Source: Daphnia carinata
Taxonomy: Eukaryota > Arthropoda > Branchiopoda > Diplostraca > Daphniidae
Assembly (NCBI RefSeq): GCF_022539665.2
Contig: NC_081331.1
Coordinates: forward strand, 2,638,501 to 2,702,500
Length of the DNA: 64,000 nucleotides
Reading direction: 5' to 3'
The notes beneath the pieces are model-generated. The model was given only the letters and a program-made list of their open reading frames with translations, made no database searches and was not told the origin of the DNA. Numbering within the stretch: position 1 is the first letter of the stretch; each line of letters starts with the position of its first letter. The position numbers and the translations under genes are program-made. Shown piece by piece: positions 39,401 to 51,346 of this stretch.

Positions 39401-42400
39401 AAGAAAAAAAAGAAAAGCTTTTCCTCGACGTCCTCAAGTCGTGCGAAGGCCAAATCCGTTGTTTTATTCAAGCCATCATTTTCTAATTCTTTTTAATAAC
39501 TTTATCTTACAACTTTTTTCCCCCGTGCCTCTTTTGTTTTTCAGTTTCAAAAGAGCCCGAAACATTTTCGTTTCACAAAATGCTTAACGTAACAATCGGT
39601 TTCGATGAGTTGTTGGTTCGCGTCTGACTATATTTTTGAAGTTGCCTGTTGCGCCGCTTATTTTCGGCCGCGGATGGGGAGGGGGTAAGGTAAGGCGGAA
39701 GCCGGAAGATAAAGAGCGGAAAGTGTGCGTGTGTGCGAGTTCCGCAGGCTAAGAAGGGTATGGTTTGATTGGATCATCGCCACGAAAAGCTCATACTTGA
39801 AAAAAAAAAACAAAAAAAAAAAAAACCTAATTGGGAACCTTTTGTTCCAACATGCTGTAAAAACTTGTCCAGAAAACTATTGTATTTACGCACACACATA
39901 AAAATACGTAACGAGATCTGTGTGTTTATTTATAAAGGTTAATTTCTCCGTCTCTCTCTCTCTCTTTTTTCCCCCTCAAATAATAAAAAAATTTTGATAA
40001 TGAACGTTCAGCTTGCACGAAAAGGTCGTACTATTTAAAGGCTATGAGGTCCCTCGAGTTAATCTCCGTGCTGACTTGATTAAATTTTACATCAACCCCT
40101 TTCTAAACTAAAGCGCCCAGATCTGTCACTCAATCTCATACAAAGAGGTGTCTAAAACTAAATCAACACAAGGTTTCATTTGAAAAAAGAAAAAAGAAAG
40201 GTGTAGATAAGGAGGGTGGCGAGCACTCCTGGCCAATTAATTCGACACCCAGGGAGCGAACAGACAAAGTGTAACACTCAATTTAGATAGAGATGTTCTC
40301 TCTATGGTTCTATAAGACATGTAGCTCTGGTCGTTAAATGAATCTCTGCGTGTGTGTCTGTGTGTGTCTGTGTGTACGTGTTAAAAGTACACACAAAAGA
40401 CGGGTAATATCGAATCATGAGACGAGGAGGGCAATTAGAAGAGGGACCTGGACCAGTCGATCCAATCATTGGGGACATTCCGTTGAGCGTCTTGTTACAA
40501 GAGGTTCTTTTAGCGCATCTCGCACGTTTTATTAGGCTGCCGACTAAGTATGATTTTTTTTTTTTTTTGAAAGAACTTGAAATAGCAAGAGCAGCTGTGA
40601 ACTTTCTGTAATTGACGCCCGACTCGCACCGTCCAATGTCTTTTGTGCCTCTTGATATCGCGCGATCAAATGGAGATCGTAGATGCAAATGAGCTCGAAC
40701 CTCTTTTGTTGAAACATTAACGACGCGTACTCTATGCGAGTGTATCGTTATACTCGTCTTTTTTGGCTTTTGTCTGACGATCGAATAAAATCGAAATCTC
40801 CGAAAGAACTGACACGAACAATAAAAAAAAAAAATGTTATTTTTCGTCTTGTTATTAAATCACACAAAATCTGAAATAGAAAATAGAAAAATGATAAAAG
40901 GCGTATAAGAGAAGCTGGCTCTTGTTTGCGATCAACCCCATCGTATAGGGGCTACCGGTCTAACCAAAAGCTGAGGGGTGCGTTTTTTTTTTTTTCTTTT
41001 CTTTTCTTTCTTTCTTTAAAAAAGTGGCAGATGGACGCGTTATTAAACGTGGCGGAAAGCAGTGGCGGAGCAATACTTAGGGATAGAAGAAGCCAGGAAG
41101 GAAGAAGGAAGAAAAAAAGGGGCCAGTTCCTCCTCTCCCCCTCCCCTCTCTACAGTCATCTATATAGAGTTTGTATCCATCTAGATGTTGTAGCTCTTGA
41201 TCTGAATAGGAAAAACGAAAAAAAGAAAAGGGGGGTTGCCGAAAACTCTAAGAGAAATAACGAATCAAATCTAAAGTAACGAGTTCTAATACTTTTTTTT
41301 TTTTTTTTTTTCCCTGCTGCGATTCTTTCCTCTTCTATATAAAATGGCTCTTTTCACCGAGCTCTTCTCGTTAGGGGGAACTTAACATCCATCCATAAAC
41401 CTGGTCCATCAGCCATTTGGTTCCTCCATGCGTTAAGAGAATACACGTCAAAGGAGTGCAGTGGAAAGCTACTTGATACTCAAAAGGCCTAAATAGAACA
41501 AGAATCTCAAGTTTCAGACTCTTATGAAATCATCCACAGTTTCTTTATTTTTGGCCATCAATCTTTTTTTTTTTTTTTTTTTTTTTTGGTTCAAAAAGGG
41601 TTTTGTTTTGTTTGTGATATTCCCCGTTGTTTTCCTTATCCGCTTCGAGAAATGTGAACAGATTTCGCCATTCAAATTGTTAGGCCTCTTTTTTTTTTTT
41701 CTTTCCTTTCAGCACAGATGAATCCGCATTGGACACGGATCGTTTACAATGTTTTGTTGAATCTCTTTTATTCGTTGCATAACGAGACAACTTGAACGCA
41801 ATCCTGTTGACAACAGTTTGAAACATTGGCCAAGAAAAGCAAAGGTGTTGGGTTCGTGTTTGTTTGTTCCGAAAAACCACATCGACCAACCCCTTTTTTT
41901 TTTTTCTTCTTATGAAAGACGAGATTTTTCTTATAGTCCTGAATCTCTTCTTTTGTTAGTAGGTGTAATAAGAGTACAGCCATCGATTCAAATCCGAAAG
42001 CAAATGATCCACCCCCTACACATTTATTTGTCTTCCCCCCCTCTCCTAAAAAGAGTGATACAGATATTCATAGAGTTATAGCAAAACGTGTGTGTTGCTA
42101 TGGCTGGCAGAACTTAAAAGGTGCGCGCTGCCGTGTGCAAATGTTGTTGTGTATCAATTATTATTTTTTTTCTCTATATATTTCTTCCCCTTTTTCTGCA
42201 ATACTAACAGCTGCTCTTCATCCTCCCTCAATACCCTTTTTTATTTTTTCATGACGTGCACATTGCCGTGCACTTCCACTCAATCATGTGCGAGACTTGC
42301 TACGAAAATGCCAGCAGTCGGCTGCTATTTAAAAAATATATATATGTATTTTTTTTTTTTTTTATTTGTGACCCAGAATCACCTGATGACAGTGACCTTC

Positions 42401-43574
42401 CCCTTTCCACCTGAATTGAGTCAATAACTTTCTTCTTCTATACGAACCCCTTTCGCTTGATTCCTCCGAGGGTTAGAGAAAGTGTCTGGAACATTTTTAG
42501 AGCTATCTAGAGCAGCGTTTGCCTACCAACACCTGGGTTTAAAATTTGGGATCGTTCTTTCTCCCCCCATTCTTTTCTTCTACCTGCTGTTTTCTTTTTG
42601 CGGTTTGAACAGAAAAAAAAAAAAAAAAAAATCTGGAGCGAAAACAGCAGGAGGAATATCGTAGCCGTGCGCGTTATCACATTTACACACTCTACTTCAC
42701 CTTGCAAGGAAAGCTTACGATTCACTCCCCTTCTTTCTTAAGAAAGAGCTTCCCTTTTCTTTTTTAAGCAACTCTGTTTGACCAGGGAGTCTTTTGATGG
42801 AAGCCAATCGATCGTAAAGGTGTTAATCGATTCCCAATCAAACAAAAAAAAAAAAATGGAATGTCGTTTTTTTTTTTGGTGGATTTTTAAATATTTGGAA
42901 TTTATTTTTAAAAAAAGAAATGATTAAATTCTATTCTTTTGTAATAGCAGATGGCACGAGCCATTTTCATTGAGGCTTGTGCGTACGTTCGTACGAAGCG
43001 GCGGGAGGGTTATGTATGCAGATCTGATTTTGACCTGATCGCGTTGTTTAGGGGCTGACCCCCCTCTAAAGGTATGCGCGGATACCGGAAAACTTTCATT
43101 TCCTGCTGTTTCTCTAGCTGCTGCTTGTCTAACTTGAGCACTGGAAATCATTCTAAAAGGGCATAAGAGGGTGTAAAAAATAAAATGTACCGTGCCTCCC
43201 TTAAAAAAGGGTTGGATGGCACCACAAAAAAAAAAAAAGGCGCGCGTCTGGTCGAGTTTCAACTGCAATCATTGGACCAATCCATTCACCCCCACAAAAA
43301 AAAAACAAAAAAAAAACAAAAAAAAAAATGGAGGAATGAAAAAATAAAAATATACATAGACACTCTTTGAAAGGTTATCGGTCAACGTGGCTGGTTGTTA
43401 TGGTATTTGTGTGTATGTATTTGGTGCTCTAAGAGAGAGAGAGAGAGAAAGAGAAAAGAAATGAGCAGATGTGACGGTGAGGGAACTTTGGCCGTGAGGT
43501 GAACAGGAGGGTTAAGTAGGGAGGGGAAGTTATAGGTAAAAAGGAAATGGACACCTGCCCCGGTTAAAGAGCGC

Positions 43575-43608
<34 letters not shown>

Positions 43609-44283
43609 CATATGCCGAGAGTCGTCGCTTCTCGAATAACCATCGCTACCTACGGCTGCTTTTGCTTGCGATGACTCAGATAAGCTTTGAAAAACAGTGT
43701 GTAGCTAACGTGTGGTGCTGGTCACTCTCCGCCTTGATTACTGGTTACACTGACGAGGCTATTTTTCTTTTCTTTTTTTAATTCTTTTAGACTTGCTACA
43801 AACCTCCGTTTTTGACGCCATTTGTCTTGAAATGATTCTTTTATTTTCTGAAGGGGGGGGGGGAAGGATTTAATGAGTTTTTCTTTCTGTTCTTCTTTGG
43901 GGTTTTTTTTTTTTTTTTTTTTTTTTTTTGGAGAAGAGTGTTGTAATAAGAAAGGGATAAATATTTTGAAATTGATGCGGGCTTCCCTCCCTGCGTTTTT
44001 TTTTTTTTTTTCATGGACCCGCTTTCCGGATGTGTTGGATCGAATTTTTTTTGTTTTCGTTTTTCCCTAGCGGCATAATTGGATTTCCGTCAAGTTGTTG
44101 GTTTCACTTTTCTTTCTTCAAAATGATAACATCTCGCCGAAAAAAAATCTAAGCAAAAATCTCACAAACCAAGTGAATAATAAAAAAAAAAGACTCCCTT
44201 ATTATTTTTCTTTAAAATTGATGAGCCGGTAAATGATCGCAGTTGGAGTTCGGCAATGGGTCCTTCTATATTTTTGCCAGATT

Positions 44284-44317
<34 letters not shown>

Positions 44318-44728
44318 CTATTCCCTCATTTTACAGAGGAGTTACGACGCACAATAGAAAAAGACGGACGATGAGGACGGACGATGGTCATATCTAGTTT
44401 GCTCCGTGGGAGGGCTTATCTCGTTCTTGAGGGTTTGTATTGCGCGCGCGCCAGCCGCTCCAATGCCCTCTGCATCTATTCGCTACTCTGGTGGGTGGTT
44501 ACCTAGTAGCAAAAAAAAAAAAAAAAAGGCCGGCAAAGGATTTTTTTCTTTTTCCCTTCTATGCAAGTCCCCTTTGCGTACATATATTATCAACCTCCCA
44601 CATATGTGTCCCCACCAAGTCCAAATATGAAGAAAAAAGAAAAGGGAGCGAGGAGTGGGCCGATTGACTGCTGGCCTCTCGTACTCAATGGTCCGCAACG
44701 TGTTAACAGCTTCTTCTTCTTTTCTCTT

Positions 44729-44732
<4 letters not shown>

Positions 44733-44784
<52 letters not shown>
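44733..44784. repeat. (TC)n microsatellite, the longest in the window
   Basis: Twenty-six uninterrupted TC units. A second array of about 12 units lies at 44973-44997. Confidence 0.95.
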
Positions 44785-44787
<3 letters not shown>

Positions 44788-46839
44788 TAGCCACACAGCA
44801 TGTCACACACAATAAGCACGGACAATGGGGCGTATACACACGACCCTGACGGAAAGGAGAAGATGTAGGATGGTCGAGGTAGAACCTTTTGGCAAGCACC
44901 TGGATATGAACTGTCTCTTCTTTATACACCAGTGTTCATCGGCAACAACAAGTCTTTGCAAAACTAGAAATGTCTCTCTCTCTCTCTCTCTCTCTCTGGG
45001 TGGGTGGGAGGGAGGGGCTGGATGATGCTCTTTTATATCGTCCCCTTTTTGCGTGTGGGTCATTCACATTTTCTTGTATTTGGGAAAATTGAGAGAATAA
45101 ATTCCAAGTGTCCTCAACCGCGATGAATAGCGCACGCACAATTTCACCTTCGCTTATCAATAGAAATTGGATAGTCTTTTTAGATCTGTTTTGTTGGCCG
45201 TCGCCTACGCTGTCCATCAAAATGGCGGTGGATTCAAAAACATTTTTTAACGCAAAGAGGATCTTTTGTTGCGACGAAAGAGGGGGGGGGATAACTGTCA
45301 ACTATAGAGCGTTCGAGTGAATGGGAAGACGTGTAACGCATAGGGCGGTCGTAACTTGAATCGATGAGTTAATTCGAGGGAATAAGAAAGAAGCATGCGT
45401 GTATGCATAATGAAGCTGAAGCAGCTGAAAATGTCTTTCTTATTCCGCGGGTTGCAAGATATCCAAAATAGTGAAGAGTTTATTTTATTTTATTTTTATT
45501 TTTATTTTTATTTGGAGAGTTCGTTCCTTATAAAAACAGAAGATAAGGATCCCCCGCACTGGGGTTGAACTGTAATTTCAAAAAGAAAAGAAACAGGAAG
45601 AAACCAAGATGCGGGTTGTTTCCTGACTGCTGAAGAGGACGGAAAGGATATTGACCGACGTTATGTGAGGAAATAGAATCCGAGTCGAAAATTCTTTGCC
45701 TGTAAAAAGAAAAAGAGCTGGACGAAGATGTTTTTTTTTTTTTTGTTTTTTTTTCTGTTTTGTTTTCTTCTTTATTATTAATTTCTTGAAGGGGAGAAAG
45801 AAAAGAGAAAGAAAAAAGCAGGAAGCAGCGAGCAAAGAGTGCAAATCAGTGAGAATATCTCACAACGAGCGTCCGGCATCTTTCATCAACAATGCATAAC
45901 TCTGAAACCTTGTCTGTCCGTGTCCCGGGAGAGAGCAAGACTCTCCCTTTTCATTCTTTGCATGCATTTTTAATTGATTCTATTGATTGTCGGTTGATAC
46001 GAAACAAAAAGGACAGTCGAATTATCAGTGCAATAGCACGCCGTAAACGACGATAAAACAAATGAAACGAAGAAAACCACACGCACACACAGACAGACAT
46101 TTTTAAAAACCAAAAATCTACAACAGAAAAAACAAAAAAACAACGGGAGATGTGGAATCAAAATCCAAACATCATGAGGGGCCAGGTGTTGATTCACATA
46201 TAGACCTGCCGATCCATCTTTGTTTCCCCCCAATCTCGAAATAAACCCACCTATATCGTGTAGCTTCTTCGAAAGGTTAAGAACCTTGCACAGCGTTTGG
46301 CTTCTAGCCCCGTCTCTGTACGATGTTGTTTTTGTTTTCCTTTCTCAGCAATTTGCATTCAACGGAAATTGCAATTCTGCAAGAGAATCCGTAATTGGCG
46401 TTAGACTTTCTCCGCCATTTTCGCCCATGAGTTTTCAACTCGTTCCGAAGACAAAAGTTTGATTTGCTATCTGATTTTCCCCCAAAAGCTTGAGCGAAAG
46501 AGACGCGGTTAAGTGTTTGTTAACATGACGTAGATTGGCTACTCCGGGCCCCCGTCTAAGAAAAGAAAAGGGACAGGTGAACAAAAGGCTTTTATTACCC
46601 CGCCCCATTCCTCTTCCTTCACAATTGCTTATCGTCATAATATACTTATAGGGACCCGTACCGGTTATGACAGAATAACGGACAGCGAGCGGGAAAACTT
46701 TTTCTCCCGTGTGTCTTGTGTATTATACAAACTCAGATAAAGGGGCGTGTAAACTAGATGTATATGTTACAACATGCAAGTATCGTTCTAGTGCTCGCTT
46801 ATCATGCTGCCTCTCTTTCCCTCCGAAAGTGCATAACAT

Positions 46840-46867
46840 TTATTATTATTATTATTATTATTATTAT
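46840..46867. repeat. (TTA)n microsatellite
   Basis: About nine TTA units. Confidence 0.95.
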
Positions 46868-47988
46868 GATATTCATCCAACCAAAAATCGTTTGTTGCAG
46901 ATGACTATATTTTTTTTTTTTTGTAGCCCATTATCAACTGCAAACATTCAAACAATACGTGAAGTAAAAAGCGGAAAGAAAACCAGAAGTGGGCGAGAAG
47001 AAGAAGAAAAAAGACGAACATGTATTTCCCTCTCTCTCGCTCTCTGTTGGTTCTTTATTATTGTATCGATTCCCCTTCATTTCATTACAGAGTGGATGTG
47101 TGTATACGTCTACTCGTACGCGTTGTATGTTCTCACACACATGATGTGTTTCCGCCGTTTCCGCTGCTCGCATCGGCGGATATCGGTACAAAATAGGTCA
47201 GATACGCGAGGAAACAAATGAATGCTACTCGATGATGTGGATATTGTAAGAATCAACAATGGCCAGATGATGGGAACTACCGTTTAAGCTACTGACGTAC
47301 GCGTTTTTTTTTTAGCTTTTGTTTGTTGGCTTGTTGCATCTTTGATATAATATCATTAATAGAGCTCGTCGATTTGGAAGGAAGAAGGGGGCGCACTAAA
47401 CGAAAGTGAATAATAAAGCCACGAAGGCGCATGATAATCCGTGGGAATCGGCCCGTGTTACCTTTCATTTTAACAATAAGTTATTTTTTTTTTCTATTCT
47501 TCCTCAAGTAAAATTTAAAAAAATATGAATCTTGTAGTAGTTCCCTCTTGATTGTACGAACTTGTTTTTTTGTTGTTGTTGTTGTCCTCTTGCGGATCAA
47601 GTGGATTTCATTGAAATGTTGCAGCGCTATTTATAGCCGAGGGCCGTGGCCGCGGATGTGTGCAACACATCACACGGAAAATTACGGATTTTCCGATCAC
47701 GGAACTGTGTAATATTATGTAACAAGCAACTTATTTCAAGTGGCAACATTGGAGGCATTTATGGGGCGGCTGGGGCGTTTGTAACTGGAAACACACAGAC
47801 TTGAGGGGAACAGTTCAGTACACACATACACATACAAAAAATGAAAAGAAAGGCGGACCCAATCTCAAAGGAGCTCCGAAAATCGTCGGGCGAGTAATTT
47901 TTTTTCCTCTCTTTCTTTCGATATATATTTTACATTGAGCAAGGGGGGCGTCGCGACGCTCCCTCCCTTTTGTCCATTTGCGCAACCC

Positions 47989-48109
47989 TCTCTCTCTCTC
48001 TCTCTCTCTCTCTTGATACAGTCGTCGATGAGTCACCGTCAGCATCTAAGCAGTACGGCCAGGGCGCGTCACTTGATTAGAGATATACACACACACACAC
48101 ACACACACA
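47989..48109. repeat. Paired (CT)n and (AC)n microsatellites
   Basis: A CT array (47989-48013) and an AC array (48086-48109) lie about 70 bases apart. Confidence 0.9.
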
Positions 48110-50543
48110 TACACACTTCTGAAAGAGAGGCGGAGCCAAGTCGTCAACCTATTTCACAGCGATGGTGACCCAACCATCAACAACATTAAATATGGGATTT
48201 TTTTTTTTCTTTGTGTTAAATTTAAATATTTTGTTACCGTTGTTGTCCTTTCGTTTGACAGCTTCAACATTTGGACGTCTAACAAAAAAAAAAAAGGGGG
48301 GAAGCTTGGAAAAAAAAAACAAACTCGGAGAACTCATTGGCGTCGCGGCACGTGTCTCTATCTGACCGTGTGTCGACGTTGTCGTCAAACCGAAAGAAAA
48401 AAAAAATGAGAGTAGGAGGGGCAGTGAGGGTGTAGTAGGGCGCAAAGAATGATGAGAGAAAAGGAATAAGAAGGACAACACAGAGAGAGAGAGTATAGAA
48501 AAAAAAAAAAAAAAAAAAGGTATGGTGTATGTACCATACAAAATGTACAGTCAAAGAAGAGACTACATCTAAAACTAAGGCTAGAGGGTAGTAGCATGAA
48601 AAAGAGAATAGCGAGGGTGGTTTGGACGTCGTTCTGGCACACGTCGTTCGACGTCGTTCCGAGATGGAAAATATTCCCTACCCTCTCGTCATGACATTCA
48701 AAACCTTCGTACGCTCTTTTCTTTCTTTTTTTCTTCTTCTCCCCCTCAATCCATCCGTATCCTTACCCCCGTGTTCGAACCCCCCCCCTCCCCCCGCGCA
48801 GTGTGTGTCCTCTTCGATTCTCGCCATTTCTATTGAATATAACATACATTTTTTTTTTTTTCCTTTCCATTTTTCTTATTTCTTCTTCTTCTTTTCTCGA
48901 TCCTCGTACGACATCTCCCCCCTCTGCTCATTGCCTTCTGATTTTCCCGGGGATTCTTCTCTTATTTTTGGCGTGGTCGCGTCGGCTCCGCCCTTTTTTG
49001 TCCGTCGATTTATGGATCGGTGTATTGGAACTAGCTTATATCACCCGGAACGGTGTGGTAAGCTCGCCATGGGGTAGACACAAGTCCGTCGCGACGTCCA
49101 CTTGCCATTGTTTCGGTCACCATCTGACTTCATTAGTCATTCAATTTCCCATCAGCAGAGCGCAAAATGAGCAATACCCCGACCGTGAGTTTTCCCTGTT
49201 CGACCTATTGTAGACAATGATACCGATAGTCAGACTGACGACAGTTATCCACCCTCCTTCCCCCCCCAAAAAAAAACAAAAACAAAAAAACAACATTGCT
49301 CCGTGCTTGGCTAGACCTTAATCAATCATTTAACGTGATCATGATTAATTTTTTTTTTTCCCGTTCATTTTCTTTCCGACTCTGATTTTCTTTCCCCTAA
49401 ATCTAACAATATTTTTCCTTTTGTTTCTTCAGGTTGGAAGACCTCCCCTGTCAATGTCGGCCGGCGTGTTCATTAATGGGCAATGAAGACATCGACGAGA
49501 GCGGGACGCTGGCCAGACGAAAAGAGAGGAGAAATCTGGGACGCGGCTCTTGAATGTTTGCTCTTGAAATGGTGATGAAGTGGCCGAAAATCTTGCGAAG
49601 GGGAAAACAAGGAACGACATTTCTCTCTTTAATGTCACCATGCCAGAGGTATATACTTTGCCCTATTGTTTTCTCTGTCCACTTTCTGTCTTGCAAAGAA
49701 ATGTTTTTCCATTGGTCTTTTCCGTGTTCCCTTCCTAGTACTTTTCGGAGGTGGGCAAGGGAAAGTTCATTCATTTTCGATGAGGAGAGTCTAGAACAAA
49801 GTCGAGACTATCGGACGCACGGCTAGTTAGACGTTGATGGGGTATTCTATCGTCCAAGTAGTTTGGGTGTAGTTGCCGGTAACAATGTCGAAACAACAAT
49901 GAATGATTCGAAAAACAAAGGAGGCTTTTCTCATAATCATTTCATTATCAGTTTCAATCGAAGAAGAAAGGGAAAAAAAAACAAAAACGCATTGCACAAC
50001 AGCGACGGCCACATGTTGGATGCATGTCATTTCCCTTTATAGACTGTATACATAACACTGCAACGCCCGCCTTCCTTATTATAACGTGGCTGGACGGGTT
50101 GACGCACCTAGTCGTTCGGAGAGAGAAAGCATCTGAGCGTGACTTGGTCCACCTCCTTACGAGCCTTGAGACCCAATGGCAGTAGCGCCGAGAGGACCTT
50201 GTACATATCTTACGGCGTCCTGTCACCGGGCGGAGCCGCCCCGGCCTGCTTTATTTAGCAAAATAATTTTTAAAAAACTCTTTGATGTACCTCACTCCTG
50301 TTTGGGCGGTGGTGGGTGGGTTGGGTGGTCTAGCGCTAGAAGGTGGTTTTGCTAACTCCGTCCAAGTCAGACAGAGATAGGAATAAAAAAAACAAAAAAA
50401 AAAAAAAAGAAAACACAACATCGATGCTTGCATGTTAAGAGGGTGGCAATGCTGGGTGGTTGGTTAGTCGTCAAAGCATAGTATAGTAGGCTGGGCTTGG
50501 AGACGCTTGGCTTGGCATTGTGCTCGCCCTCTCCCCCCCCCCC

Positions 50544-50560
<17 letters not shown>

Positions 50561-50574
<14 letters not shown>

Positions 50575-51346
50575 TATCCTCAATAAGATAAGCCACTCTC
50601 CTACAGACGCGAAACCTTCAGTCGGTCGCCGCCTTCCTTGCCATCCCGTTGGCGCACTCCTCTCCCTTCTGTAGCCTTTTGCCTTCACCTGGCGACGCCA
50701 GCTGCCCGCTTGTCTCTCTCTCTCCCCTCTCTTTTCTCTTTATTCTAGAACCCCTCCTCCCCTCTTGGTCCGTCCCTCTCTTTATTATACTGGCCATCTC
50801 AATCCTCCCTTTCTTCCCTCACCGCCTCACCCGACGACTACCCAACCACCTCCTTTACTCCTCCTGCCTTTTCCTCTATGTGCTGGTCAGCCCTTTTTAG
50901 TTGAGCGACTCAAGGCAAACGACTTCAGTCACTGCCAAGGCTTCGTCTCGAGAGGACTGTCGTCGAGACGATCCGACTCTCTGACACTCTGAAAATATTT
51001 CGACTTTAAACGAAAAAAAAAAAAAAAAAATATTTATTTTTGTGTTCCATCGGACTCTGACGAATTTTCGACCATTCCGCATTTGACATTTAATCGAATT
51101 CGTTTGAAATTTTTGAAGACTTTGAAAAACGTTCATTCCTTGGAAGGGAAGAATTCAAGTTGCGCGCGCACCGATTTTGATTTGAAAATCTGGTGAAGTG
51201 AATTCGATTTGCGTGGTCAGCAACAAGACACCAACTGGAAATTCAACTGGACGGACAACACATCTGTTTTGACAAGCGGACCGAAGGATCCGTAAAACCG
51301 TGAGTTGCATTTAAGACACAAAAAAAAGAGATCAATTCCATTTTTG
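50561..51346 (+). promoter_or_regulatory. Prospero proximal upstream region and 5' UTR
   Basis: The sequence changes from pyrimidine-rich (50520-50900) to mixed composition before the start codon. A TCAGTC at 50925-50930 fits the arthropod initiator consensus, with GGACTG at the +28 position partly matching a downstream promoter element. This is weak evidence for a start site. An in-frame TAA at 51293 bounds the coding frame on its 5' side if there is no splice in between. Confidence 0.35.

Larger units (their letters stand above)
36436..50560. other. Gene-poor, repeat-rich region upstream of prospero
   Basis: Similar in texture to the preceding region: long T tracts (43578-43608, 44286-44317), CT/GA and CA arrays and short G or C runs. 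Islands of more even composition at 37745-38075, 45090-45300 and 49430-49830 contain short open frames I cannot assign. No RNA gene was recognised. Its position makes it a candidate regulatory domain for the developmental gene downstream. Confidence 0.6.

Noticed and set aside
48757-48765. Exact match to the U12-type donor GTATCCTTA
   Set aside because: It lies in repeat-rich non-coding sequence with no recognisable exon before it and no matching branch site identified, so chance is the simplest reading.
48770-48790. GTTCGAACCC word resembling a tRNA T-loop
   Set aside because: The following sequence is a C run and no acceptor, D or anticodon stems can be folded around it.
49451-49774. Minus-strand 107-codon frame of mixed composition
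   Set aside because: No motif or family resemblance and no convincing splice sites. Kept only as a remark on region composition.
51305-51346. Fourteen extra N-terminal residues on prospero without splicing
   Set aside because: That extension starts at a TTG; an in-frame TAA lies just upstream and there is no ATG before 51347.
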